DNA from: Amphirosellinia nigrospora
Lineage: Eukaryota > Ascomycota > Sordariomycetes > Xylariales > Xylariaceae
Direction of reading: 5' to 3'
Length of the DNA: 64,000 nt
NCBI GenBank assembly: GCA_004123355.1
Contig: SCHM01000002.1
Span: 5,801,569 to 5,865,568, forward strand
The translations under genes were made by a program, and so were the position numbers. The notes beneath the pieces were generated by a model. The model searched no databases. It was not told where the DNA came from and saw only the letters and a list, made by a program, of their open reading frames with translations. Below are positions 1 to 11,981 of this stretch, in pieces (positions within the stretch are counted from its first letter, which is position 1; each line of letters opens with the position of its first letter).

Positions 1-3000
1 CTGCCTGCGAATAGTGACACCCTCCCTACTGGATTGCTCTTGATATGCCTCAAGCCCGGCAATGCGTTCTTCAGCACTCCGAAGCTTGTCAGCGGCCGCA
101 TCGGCCTCCTGCTGATATTTCTTGACGAGGTTGTTGGCCTCACTGACTTGGCCTTGGAGAACAGTGATGCGTTCTGCATCGGCTTGACTGATCTTGCCGG
201 TATCGTTCGTAAGCTTCTCCAGCCCGGAAAGTACAGCTTGACGATGAACCTGGGCCTCAGCCGCGTTACGTTCAGCAAGCTCCTCGGTATCTCGTAATCG
301 CTGAGTAACCGCTACTAATTCGACCGTACGTGCCTCATGCTCAGTTTTGAGCTGGCTTAAGTGTGACTCGGCAGCCTCGCGTTGAGATCGTTCTTCTTCG
401 TATCTTCGCTCAAGATGATTCCTCATATCAGTTGACATGGCTACAGCTTTACGCAAAGACTCCAGTGTGTCGCTTTCTTCTTTGTCCCCCGCAGCCTCAT
501 TATACTTGGCTTCGAACTCCTCCTTCTCAATGCGCAACAACTTACTAGTAGCAGCTGCTTCAGTCGCAATAACAGACTGTTCTCGAGCTTCGCGTTGAGT
601 CATATGTAATTCGGCTCTAAGTCTCTCAATCTCTAGAGAAGTTTCTTGCTTATACGATTCCAATTCTGTCATCCGCTTTTGTGTCGCACTCACAGTCTCA
701 TCTGCGAGCTGGCGTGCACGCTTTTCAGCCGCGAGATCGACCCAGCCCGTGACAAGTTGTTTTGGAATTCCTTCTGCAAATTCAAGGCCGCAGCAAGCTT
801 CCGGCTCATTTCAGCGTTGTGCTCGTTGGTGTCGGTTCCACGCTCCATCTCAGTCTGCGATGTGGTACTCCCAGTCTGAGCGGCCAACTTCGCTTTAGCA
901 TAGACAGCTTCTCGAATTGCGGTATCACGCTGTCTTTCAGCATCAGCAATCTGTCTCGCCGCTAGAATAGCTTGCTTGTCCACAGAACTCTGTACATTCG
1001 CCAATTCCTGTCGCATGGCAAGAAGAGCTTCAATTAAAGGCTTGTCTTCATCATCAAACGTCTCCACTGCTCGTCCCTCAAGCGCCGGGCTAAGAGTGGC
1101 ATTTGACGTGTACCCTGATTTACGTGCTAATTCAAGCTCCGAGGCGTACCATGCGTTTCGATTGCGTATGGTATCTAGTTCCTTTAGCAATGCAACCGTC
1201 TGCGAGTTTCTGTTAGAGACTCTTCGCGATAAAAGATTACTTGTTTGACGAGTCGGTGGCGGAGGAGAAGAAGGCCTGTTTGTGACGCTTTTGAGATTTG
1301 GTTCAGTATTGCTGTCGACCGAACTTTGACCACGAGCTTGACGAGTCGCCTTGGGCTTGGATGTCTCGGTAACGGTGTTGTCTGTTCTCGAAGCACTTCT
1401 GGGTTGCTGATTCGGCGTCCTGCGACCGTTGGTAGTCGGGCTCTCTTCTTTGATGCCATCTCGGGAGATAGGTGACTGCGCAAGGCTACCTGCCGAAGCC
1501 GAACCAGGCCCAGTAGCCTCTCTTTCTATCCTCTCGATCGAGGTGTTTCGTATCCGTCGATTTGCGCTGTTGGTGTCGACAGTTGGCCGAGGAGGCTGTC
1601 CCTGTGGTGGTGGGCCGGAAGGCGTCGAAGTTCCCGCCGCCCGCGGAAGCTTCGACATACCGTTGCTGATAGGGGGCGGACCGCTCATGTCCGCTCCGCT
1701 CGCCCCCCTAGTAGGACTTGCCGGTCCACCAGGAAGTCTCCTGGGGTCTGGCCCATTTGAGCCCTCTCGAGAAGGTGGCCGCGCGACTGGAAGGCGATTC
1801 GCCGCTAGGTCTCCTTCCCTGCTGCAATTTTGTGTATTAGACTGTATTTGCGCATCGTTCGGATAGCGGATCTTAGTCGTGTCAAGCATATAAACTAACG
1901 AAAGGTCGTTGACTTGATTTGTATCAGAGCTTGGTTCTCCTCCAACGACGACAATCGATTTTCCCGCAGCAGTCATGCTATGGCCAGATCGCGGGGATGG
2001 CGTTGGGCCCATGTTCTGAAATGTATACCAACGACGCGAGGAAATTCGAAAAGCGGCCAGGTCTCCGAGATCATCCCCAATCTTACCGCGACCACCGAAA
2101 ATATACATTACATCATCTATGAGCGCAGCGGAGTGACCTTCTCGCTGTGATGGTATATAGCCAATACAGTCCAACTGGGCCCATGTGTTCGTCGGAGGAT
2201 CATAGCACCAAACGTCATTAAACCAAACCTGGCCATTTGTCCCACCAAAGCTGTTGAGATCAGCATATACACATCCGCAAAAATTGATATCTAGATCACT
2301 TACAGATACATCTTATCGTTATAGGTGATCACGGAATGATTGGTTCTCGGCGGGGTACCTTCCGGTTGGTGGCGTATCCGCCTCTGAACTCTCGATTAGG
2401 ATCTCCCATCGATTATTCGGCATCTGCAATTGGTTCAAGTCGAACGCGGACAGGTCATTCATGAAGTATCCCTCTACCTGACCACCAAAGATGTAGATTT
2501 TCGATCCTACGATGTTCAGGGAGTGTCCGTACCTGCCTGATGGCCGCGGCCCGGCAGGTAATGCTCTAGACCATTGTCTCGTGGCTGCAAGAATTAGTCC
2601 CTGCTCCTAGTGGTAACGGATAGCGATAAGTAGGAGAATGGAGACATACAAGTATTGAGTAGATACAGAGTCTCATCCAGAATATCAGTCTCATCAATCT
2701 TGGTGTCTCCACCATAAACGATGAATGCGTTGCCTACCAGCAAAGCGGCATGGCCAACTCTAGGGCCGGGGGCTTCGCCAGTGGTTGCTAGAGGATAGCA
2801 TGCCAGGTTGTTTCCAGCTTCAATGATCCATAGATCTCCCTTCACGGTCGAGCTATTTATTAACCCGCCCATGATATAAATATCACCCTCTTTTGAGGCG
2901 CTGGAATTGACGGCAGCGCCATATCGTGGAAAGGGGCTAGGCACATTTGAGGTGAAGGTCAATCGGTGTTGTGACCATGGATATAACGACGACTTTGCAC

Positions 3001-3353
3001 TCTGTTGAGGCGCATTACGGAACTAGAAAAACGTGCCTGTTAGCTACACGCGCAGAACCAGCCGGCTAAGATTGGTTAGACCTACGGGTAGATCGCTCAT
3101 CTGCTGTGGTTGCATCTGTTGGGCTTGCATCTGTTGGGTTGTTCCTGCTGAGCAGCCCGTCGAGCGGCGTATTTTTCAACGTCAGGGCTACCCCCGCCCT
3201 CATCAAGGGAATGCAAGCTACCCGTGGGCGTAGATCGTGAATGTTTTTCATCTCTTGCTACGCGCGCCGCCGGACTCTGGACCGCATTTGGAGGGCCATC
3301 TCGACTTGATGTATTTCTATCCTGATTCTTCTTGGATTTGAAAAGAAAACCAT
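1..3353 (-). CDS. Kelch-repeat cell-end marker protein, Tea1/KelA type (C-terminus cut by window edge)
   Basis: Proteins of this family mark growing cell ends and link microtubule tips to polarised actin growth. The N-terminus contains FLFKSKKNQDR, then a Q/M-rich stretch (3090-3145), then kelch blades with GG doublets and paired aromatic residues (IYIMGG, FIVYGGD, IYIFGGQ, FGGTNG, MYIFGG, VVVGGE) between about 2950 and 1930. A Ser/Pro-rich linker follows (about 1850-1250), and the rest to base 1 is a long coiled coil (ERIAGLEAYQEQSSREG at the edge). I infer introns near 3005-3075, 2594-2650 and 2265-2310, with GT/AG borders. The reading frame slips by one missing base near 3351 (just after ATG), 3140 (C run), 2355 (C run) and 750. 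The start at 3353 is chosen because the conserved FLFKSKK follows directly once that base is allowed for. It is divergent from KOG1, with 3.1 kb between. Confidence 0.88.
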
Positions 3354-6300
3354 GTCGGAACCAATGCCGGCTCCCCGCCCGGGATCTCAGCAGTCTGTCG
3401 AGTCGAAGCCTAATATCTACCTTGTGAAAGCGAGGTGAAAGGTGGCCGACGTCAATCGAATCAAACTGAGCCAGTATCCAGAGGCGGCGGAATACGCGGT
3501 AGGGATTGTTTGATGAAACACGGAGGAAAACGGAAAAATTGGGATGGCCAGGTTTAACAACTGCGAGGTTGGACTTCGAACCGGGACTGCGTATTTGATG
3601 GAGTTTAACAGTCGAGTGTGAGTTCGAGTGGAAGATCTGTATTACCGGTTCTAGTCTAGACGGAGTATTAGACGCGACCCTGTCGAGGCTTGAGCACTCG
3701 CGAGTATAAAACCAAGCGCTGCAAGGACAGGACAACGAAAGCAGGTTCGAGCAGGCGTACGAGTGGTCGTTTGTCGCCAATGGGAAAACAAGGAGGCGGC
3801 TCCCGAATGCTACGAGTAGTGCACTGGATGCCGTTTCGGATCAAAAACGATGGGCAGTAGGGTATCTGTTCATTAACTGGTCATGCTAAGTCGTGTGCTG
3901 CTGTTGAGTCGCTCTAGTCCTGAGCCTGCGTGGCAAAACAACATGGAAATCAAGAGGTGGATGGGAGGATGGTGGAGGATTGGGAAAGTTACGAGGTCGG
4001 CAGCGAGGTTGGTTAGTCGAGTCGGGGATTGCGACAAATTTCCAAAAATCCATGAATGGTTGGGGAGGCACTTGGGAAGGGAGACAAGGGAACAGTGGTC
4101 AGATAGTGAAGGGGTATAGCGTGCGGCGGTCCCTGTCATTGCACTTTGACGGCTTAAGTGTGCTACGAATAGTGCAGCGATACCGTAGTGGGGTAGTGTA
4201 TCTGCTAACCTGTCTGTCTAAGTACCTCCACCTACCTAGCTGGGTTGAGTGTGCAATTCCCATTTTCGGGGGCCGGGAATTAGGGGGACTGCCCCCGTCT
4301 AAATACGGAGCTTAGGTTGCGCTCCTTGCAGCACTTAGCCCAAGCGTAGGACGTCGTGATTGGCTCAGCACCTCTGAGGTGGCTACGAGAATGGTTAGCG
4401 TTCAATCTTGGTGCGTATTGTGCAGCAATCTCATGAAGTTGGTGGCAGGGGAAGGCTGAGCCAAACTATAGAAAAAGCTACTGTATGCTGTAAGGGCAGG
4501 AAAAAATTATTATTAAATCACCCGAAAAACTACAAGGGAACGTCTCAGGTTACCTGGGTACCAAAATGGATATGGCCATCGGCAACAACGTAGGTCCTTA
4601 GTAGTATAGATACACTACCTACAGCGTACCTCGATCTCTCTTGACAGATTATTTTCAATCCAAGGTATCAACTCAGTCATGCAGCTCGTCCCGATAATAG
4701 CAGAAACCGAGTTTGTTTGTTGTCCCAGTCTATAGACGACGTCTAGGCCATGTTAAAGGGTGGAATCTACCTAACGCAGGAACAGGACTTGGGCGACTCT
4801 AGCTTCATAAGTGCTAATAAGCCATCACCAAGTGGACCATGAATTCACGTGATAGTTCGACAACACGAAATTGAATTTAGGCTGAGGTAAGCTTTCATCG
4901 CCATGCCCGAACATTTAATTCGTTTGTACCTAAAGGTAGTGCTTGCCACTCCTTCAATGCATCATTCTACCAGTAAGGTTATGACCTGTTTCATCGGACA
5001 GAGACATGCAAGAGTTGAAATTTTGACTGGTACGCATAAATTTGAATACGCTCCGAAGTAGGTATCAACCTGGAAAACTGCCGGGGTCTTGTGTGCCATT
5101 GCTCATATTCGTACAGGTCCAACATAAGGTTACATCATTATCACTTTGACACGCTTCCTAGTCATATAAGGTTGTCGTTATGACCCGAAAGCTACAGTAC
5201 TGTATAAGTCATAAAAGTTGGATATTGATTTTACTTACGTAAACTCGCTTGTGAGTTTCTAAGTACAGCATTAAGCAGTGAAGTGATATCCATGGCACCC
5301 AGGAAAGTGCTATTATAGGAAGCAAACCTACAATATACCATTATCACCCAAGACGAAAGCGCGCCCAGAATGCCAGAGAATATTAATATACAATCAATAA
5401 TACATGTTTAAGGGAACTATAATCTTTCCTTAGTATGGACTCAATTTATTTTACTTGAAAAAAACGAGTCTAGGTCAAGGGAAAGATTATCATCCCTTTG
5501 TTACTTATTTTGGCTTGACCGAGTATTTACATGATTGAGTATTCGTATCGACGCTGTGTACCTCCTCCCAACAATCCTGTCAGTAAAACGTGACGTGGGG
5601 TAAAGTAGACGACGTTCGGACAAAAGGATAGGGTATTTATTGTCTATCTATTGATTTCGGACACATGCTTTAAGGCTGAAAAATAAAACATGGTTCAAAA
5701 CGCCCAGACCTACATATGTTGAATACCTCCCTAGAATTTGTACATTATAATCAATTGAACGCATCAGTATTTTGGAACTCCCATACTTACCCAACAGCCA
5801 ACCTTTCTCTACGAGACATTCGTGGATGGCCAGTCCAAGCTCCCAGCCTCGCGAACAAAGAAAAAAGCAAGTGCGAGAGACACCTACATCAGGGCAACAA
5901 GGTACCTAAGTAGCAATCCTCAATGGCCCGATTACACCGAGCTCAGTGAGACCAGCTACAATGTTCAGTCGGTCTCCTGTAACTCCTATTGGCCATATGG
6001 ATCTAGAGCTCCACCCTAATTATGGGTCTTGGATTAGAAGCTTGCTGCAGTGCTACTCACACTTGGTGTTTGTTCTAAGACCTGACAGTGATACCATACC
6101 ACACAGGTAGGCCTATAGGATTCTAGCTGGTGCCTAAGGCTACCCGGTAGGTCAGCTCAGTGACGCCAGGTCCTACTTACCTAACCGTACCTACTTGCTG
6201 CAAGGGAGCGAGTTGGCGACGGGGCCTACCCGGAATCCAGAGCTTCAGACCGACTCAACTCAGCCTAACTACTAGATATCTGCCTTCTAGCCCTTTTCCC

Positions 6301-6499
6301 TTCTCTGAATCACAAGATTACTTCTTTTAATTTATTTCTCTACACTACATTGGTTGGCGATCACCCATGCGCTTGGACCTCGTTTAGGGGTAAGGCTGCT
6401 GGCCATCTACATTAATTACTTACCCAGCCGACTACAACTACGTATGACTGGGCCGTGTGCATTTGCGTGTTTGTGTCGGCCAATACAGCAGTCTTCGCC
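3354..6499. other. Intergenic, divergent promoter region of the kelch gene and KOG1
   Basis: No supportable gene in about 3.1 kb. Open frames at 3097-3780, 3883-4315, 5716-6019 and 6416-6829 are short, overlap on both strands and show no family signature. The first overlaps the kelch gene start. The DNA is AT-rich from about 4500 to 5800. Near 6100-6250 there is a cluster of TACCTA/TAGGTA words, which are common in Sordariomycete promoters and untranslated leaders. It probably holds the 5' leaders and promoters of both flanking genes. Confidence 0.6.
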
Positions 6500-9400
6500 A
6501 TGACTGCCGTCACGGCGCACCATCATCATCAAAGCCCATATTCCCCAGCCAGCGGCAGAAGCAGCCGCAGCAGCAGATGTTGGCTGTCTCGTCATCGTCG
6601 GCATCTGGGCCCCAGACCGGTTCGTCGTCGGCCTACTACGCCGAAAATACCGCCCACGCCCACGCCCACGCCCGCGCTGGAGTGCCATATCCGCCGAGTC
6701 AATCCACGCAGCGATCGCCGCGCAACAACCCAGACCCAGCCGCTCCTAGCGCTACCATGCCTTCACGCTTACGCCCCAGTAGCATGCCCGCCACCGAATC
6801 TGACGGCTCTCAAGCTGTCCAGCCACTGACGAAGCGGGGGACTGAACCGATAAATAGCCGACCGGGCAGCGTCGCAGACAGCAGCGATTCCGACCCGAGG
6901 GCAACTGAACCGCCATCTGGCCAGAAGAAACTCTCCATCGTAACCTCCCAAGATGATGGCGCGCATGGCCGACCCCAACGACCGAAGCCACCCCTGCTCC
7001 GATCTAAGAGCGACTATGCTGTAAGACGTGACGAGCCAGACCCTGTTGAGGACGAGATTTATGAATGGGGCACGGCACGGGTTTGAGGATCACTATCAGT
7101 CCGAAGATATCATAACACAGCTGGCGAGCGTGAGTGAACCTGGTTTCCCCATCATCATATCCATTCTTGGCATCGTGGCGGGCTTTGTGGAACTTACACA
7201 CGATACTTGGAACACCACTAATGACTCGGATTAGAATTGGTATATGTACTTCACCGACAAGCGCCACGAGACCACTGGGCAACCCAAGGCGCCGCATTAC
7301 GAGATCGAGGACTGGCGTATGAGGGATCGCTTAAAAACCGTTTCGGCTGCTCTCGCCGTGTGTCTCAACATTGGAGTTGAACCACCAGATCAGCTGAAAA
7401 CCCAATCCGGGTGCCAAGCTGGCAGGACCCTTTCGTGCCACCGGCTCCAAAAGCCCTAGAGACTATAGGAAAGTCTCTCCAGGCCCAGTACGAGAATATA
7501 TCGGTCCGTACACGATACAAGCAGTACCTCGATCCTTCCATTGAGGAGACCAAGAAGTTTTGCATGTCCCTCCGGAGGAATGCGAAGGACGAACGGGTGC
7601 TATTACACTACAATGGTCATGGAGTGCCTAAACCAACGGCATCTGGTGAGATATGGGTTTTTAATAAAAACTATACTCAGTATATTCCGATATCGCTATA
7701 TGACCTTCAACTATGGTTGCAGTCCCCCACTGTCTTCGTCTGGGATTGCTCGGAAGCTGGCAATATTCTTCACAACTACCCCCGCTTCGTAGAGAAACAC
7801 CAGGAGGAGAGGAAGCCACTGCAGCCGCGGACCCAAACTACGAGAAGGCGAAGTTCGATTCATATCTCCACCTAGCAGCATGTGCACAGAAGGAGAATCT
7901 CCCGACGAACCCTCTGCTACCCGCCGACCTATTCACAGCGTGCCTCACGACGCCGATCGAGATGGCATTATGGTTTTTCGTGCTACAAAATCCTTTGAAA
8001 ACAAATCTTACGCCAGAGCGAGCCAAGAAGCTCCCTGGTCGGTTGCAAGAACGTCGGACTCCTCTTGGAGAACTTAACTGGATTTTCACCGCAATCACCG
8101 ACACTATTGCATGGACTTCTCTACCTCGTCAACTTTTCCGCAAGTTTTTCCGGCAAGACCTGATGGTGGCTGCTCTCTTTCGAAATTTTATTCTCGCCCA
8201 GCGAATCATGATGGTCTACGGATGCCATCCTCAATCGTATCCAGCACTACCCGACACTCATCAGCATCCTCTATGGGAAAGCTGGGACCTTGCAGTTGAC
8301 CTAGCCCTAGCTCAGTTACCGATGCTAAAAGAAGGAAAGTGAAGGCATTGAATACGAGTATCAGAGCTCGACATTCTTCGCCGAGCAACTCACTGCATTT
8401 GAAGTTTACCTCGGTCGAGGCGACGCCTTATTACAAAAGCCACCAGAGCAGCTTCCGGTCGTTCTACAGGTGTTGCTTAGCCAGCAACATCGGGTTCGCG
8501 CTCTCATCCTGTTGGGTAGGTTCTTAGATTTAGGTCCCTGGGCGGTTCAGCTTGCTTTAAGCATCGGTATATTTCCATATGTTCTGAAGCTCTTGCAGTC
8601 AGCTGCGTCGGAACTAAAGCCGGTGATGGTCTTCATCTGGACGCGTGTTCTCGCTGTTGATATCACCTGTCAGCCAGACCTGATAAAGGACAGCGGTTAT
8701 AACTACTTTGCAGCTATACTCAAACCATCTGAATCCCTCCCAGTCTCCAACATCGACGAGCACAAGGCAATGTGCGCGTTCGTACTTGCAATGCTATGCA
8801 AGGGGTACAAGCCTGGCCAAGTCGTTTGTAATGCAACTGAGGTCATGAGCTCCTGCTTAGCCCATCTTAACAACGGTGAAAATTCATTGCTTCGACAATG
8901 GGCTTGCCTCTGTATTAGCCAGCTATGGCATGAACTCCTGAGGCAAAATGGAGAGGTATTAGGGAGAATGCGCCGATGAAGTTGTCAACTCTTACCAAAG
9001 ACGCCACCCCAGAAGTCCGAGCCGCGGTTGTCCACGCGATGACGACTTTCTTAGGCATACCCGATCTAACTGATGAGGTGGCCCGAATTGAAGAGTCTAT
9101 TGCTTGGACACTACTTGACGTTGCCAATGACGGAAGTCCACTCGTCCGAAAAGAATTGCTAGTATTCCTCTCGAACTTCGTGCTTCGCTATGAGAACAAG
9201 TTCATGGTTGCAGCTTTCGAGCAATTACTCGAGGAGAAAGAATACATGAAGCATCCACGTAGCGATGATGGCATGGATTACAAGATGGGAATGCATTATT
9301 CTGGCCCTGAGGATCGGGGGGCAGATGGCTCTATCAAGGTCACCGCTCAAGGGTTATCTTTCAACACAGTATTTGCAGCTTGTTGGAAACACATCCTTGT

Positions 9401-11121
9401 TCTAACTGTTGATCCCCACCCCGAAGTCCAACGAGATGCAACAATCATCGTAGATTATGTGCACAATGCGATACTAAACTCCACTATTGGTTTCCAGGCC
9501 CACGCTTTGGCCGATGAAATTCATAAGCGGGCTCAGAGGGCTCATAGTCACAAGAAACAATCGTCCACCTCGCGAACAGCGTGATTGGTGCAGTAACTTC
9601 GTATAATACTCAACCCGAACCCTCTCCCGGCTTATTGAAACGAACCGCTAGCCTCTTATTCCAGCTGCCAAACATATGGGGCAACGACGACAAGTTGGCT
9701 AACGCAACTCCATTGCCGTCCCCCGCTCTCACCCGAACCCTATCTCAAAGCTTCGAACCCCAGCTGATTGGACTACCCCACCAGAGCAGAACGATGTAGC
9801 ATACGTTCCAGCTCATTACCATGTAGCCAATGAACCGGTGTCTGGTGATTTCCAAACCCGTGATCTAGATCAGTTACCTACGTTGCCCCTAAAGAGCACC
9901 TTCTTGGACTGGTCCATCGAGTATTTCCGGGAACCACAAATGAAGCCTAGCGAAGCTGAAGAACCTGGCAGCACGGACTACAATGAACGTCTTTGGAGAC
10001 GGTCCCGCAATGAGGCAATCTTGAGGAAACGCAACCCCAAAAACAGTATGCCGGAAGCCACAGGTGGAACAATCAGCTCTGTATCATGAATAATGGCGCC
10101 CAACCGGCGAAGATGACCTTCCATCAATTTGAAGATCATCTTGCGGTCGCCGACGACAGCAACACTGTTTACGTGTGGGATTGGAAGAAACAAAACAGGT
10201 TACATCGTTTTCCAACGGCAACCCGGAGGGCTCGAAGATTAGTGACATGAAGTTCATTAACGAGGACGACACCGCATTCTTGATGACTGGGTCATCTGAT
10301 GGCGTACTAAGAATCTACCGAAACTATGACTCTGCCAAAACCATTGAGCTCGCATCCGCGTGGAGGGCGTTAACTCACATGGTCCCAAGCAATGTCAACT
10401 CCGGCATGGTATTTGATTGGCAACAAGTCACAGGCAGAGTTCTTGTCGCAGGTGATGTCCGTGTGATTCGAGTGTGGGCTGCGGCATCCGAGACATGTGT
10501 TGCAGATATTCCCGCTCGGTCAGGTTCATGTGTCACATCGCTAAACCAAATGACTGGCAACATATTCGTAGCTGGTTTCGGTGACGGAGCAGTGCGTGTC
10601 TTTGACACTCGTTTACGACCTCAGGAATCGATGGTCAAGAAATGGAAAGATGACTCCGACAGGCAGTGGATACGGAATGTACACATGCAGCGTGGTGGCC
10701 AGCGAGAGCTTCTTTCCGCCAGCCGCAACGGAAAGGTCAAACTCTGGGACATTCGAATGGACAACCCTCTTCGTGTTATTCAGGCCTCGCGTGATACATT
10801 AAGAACAGCCAGTACACATGAGCATTTGCCTGTTTTCTCGGTGTAAGTGTTTTATTCCTATCATAGATTAAGATCGTTACTAATACTTCACGTAGCGGTA
10901 CATCTGCTCATACTGTCAAAGTATTCAATCTCGACGGCCATGAGCTTTCTCGGATGGAGCCCTACTCCAGTTTTCTGCAGCAGAATCGTGGCGCTCCCAT
11001 CGCTACCACAGCATTTCATCCTCATCGAATGATTTTGGGGTGCGCTGCTCGGGGCGACCATCATATAAACCTTTTTACCTGCGCTAGCCAGAAGCCAGAA
11101 ACAATCCTCAATTCACTATGA
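6500..11121 (+). CDS. KOG1: KOG1/raptor, TORC1 scaffold subunit (frameshifted in this sequence)
   Basis: Raptor recruits substrates to TOR kinase complex 1 on the vacuole/lysosome surface. The start at 6500 gives [16 protein letters not shown], followed by a disordered leader that includes an HAHAHAHAR repeat. The conserved raptor N-terminal caspase-like domain follows: [11 protein letters not shown], an intron (about 7131-7233), [56 protein letters not shown], then [25 protein letters not shown]-type helices run from 7900 to 9550 ([27 protein letters not shown]). C-terminal WD40 repeats run from 10100 to 11121 ([57 protein letters not shown]). A second intron is about 10843-10895. About ten single-base frame breaks (near 6550, 7070, 7400, 7800, 8340, 8955, 9580, 9780, 10040) interrupt it. 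Because the protein text is otherwise conserved, I read these as missing bases, not decay. Confidence 0.95.
6650..6676 (+). repeat. Hexanucleotide CCCACG repeat inside KOG1
   Basis: About four CCCACG-like units lie in the disordered leader of raptor and encode alternating His-Ala. This is a simple coding microsatellite that may vary in length between strains. Confidence 0.7.
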
Positions 11122-11981
11122 GAGTCGCACCCCGCCGACCATTACTGGACATACCTATAGATCAGTCGAAATAGGCGAGGAGATCCTCATCTCTAAATCA
11201 TTGTTCACACATCTAATCAACAACGTCTTTTCTTTGATTATGACGACTTGCATAGACCAGGAAACGAAGTAATGTACGGTTCCTCGTAAACGAAGGTCCA
11301 ACTAGGTGGTAGAAGGAAGTCTTGGTCTCGTCCGGCGATCGCGGTTAGATGGTGGCGTTGCGGCGTTTTGTCTTTGGTCACCAGCTTTCCTACGATTGAA
11401 ATACATTCATGTCTATAACATCCCCCGAGTTTCGAGGACTAAGCTGTACAGGTCAACGGATGGTCTACATTAGCGTGAATGCTACACTAGCTTTTCATCG
11501 ATCTGCTTGTCGTTTTCCATGAAACCAATAATAGCAAGGAAGGAGAATGCCTCGCTGCTCTCGCATAACAGGTTGCTATGGAAGAGAAGGGCAGGAAAGG
11601 TCATGATAATGTTAACACATCCATCGTTTCACCGATAGTGATGATGTCGTTCTGTATTTATGGCTTATTATCTGCGCAGTAGGGTGGCTAGCTCCTGTAA
11701 CCTCTCGCAATAAACTAATACGACTGGCTTCGGAAACGTCTAACACCCTTTTTACCTAGTCCACGTGTCTAGAATGGAAGCTCTGGACCAGCACGATATC
11801 ACACAACACATAGATATCACTTGAGTCAAGTATTCCGTACCCTTTACTTGATTCCCTTATCTACCTCATCGCTGTGCGTACCCTATACTAGAATAAGTTT
11901 AAATACCGCTCACAGATACCACAACTGTTTTGATCTAGTCGAGCCACACCCCAATCTTTAATCTAACCATGCATCGGATCT
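11122..11981. other. Intergenic, convergent 3' region
   Basis: This lies between the KOG1 stop and the stop of the minus-strand repeat-rich gene. It must hold both 3' untranslated regions. I see no gene-like frame or repeat in it. Confidence 0.6.

Noticed and set aside
3097-3780. 227-codon minus-strand frame
   Set aside because: Only its last third (FLFKSKK onward) is real kelch-gene sequence. The upstream part is untranslated DNA joined to it by one missing base.
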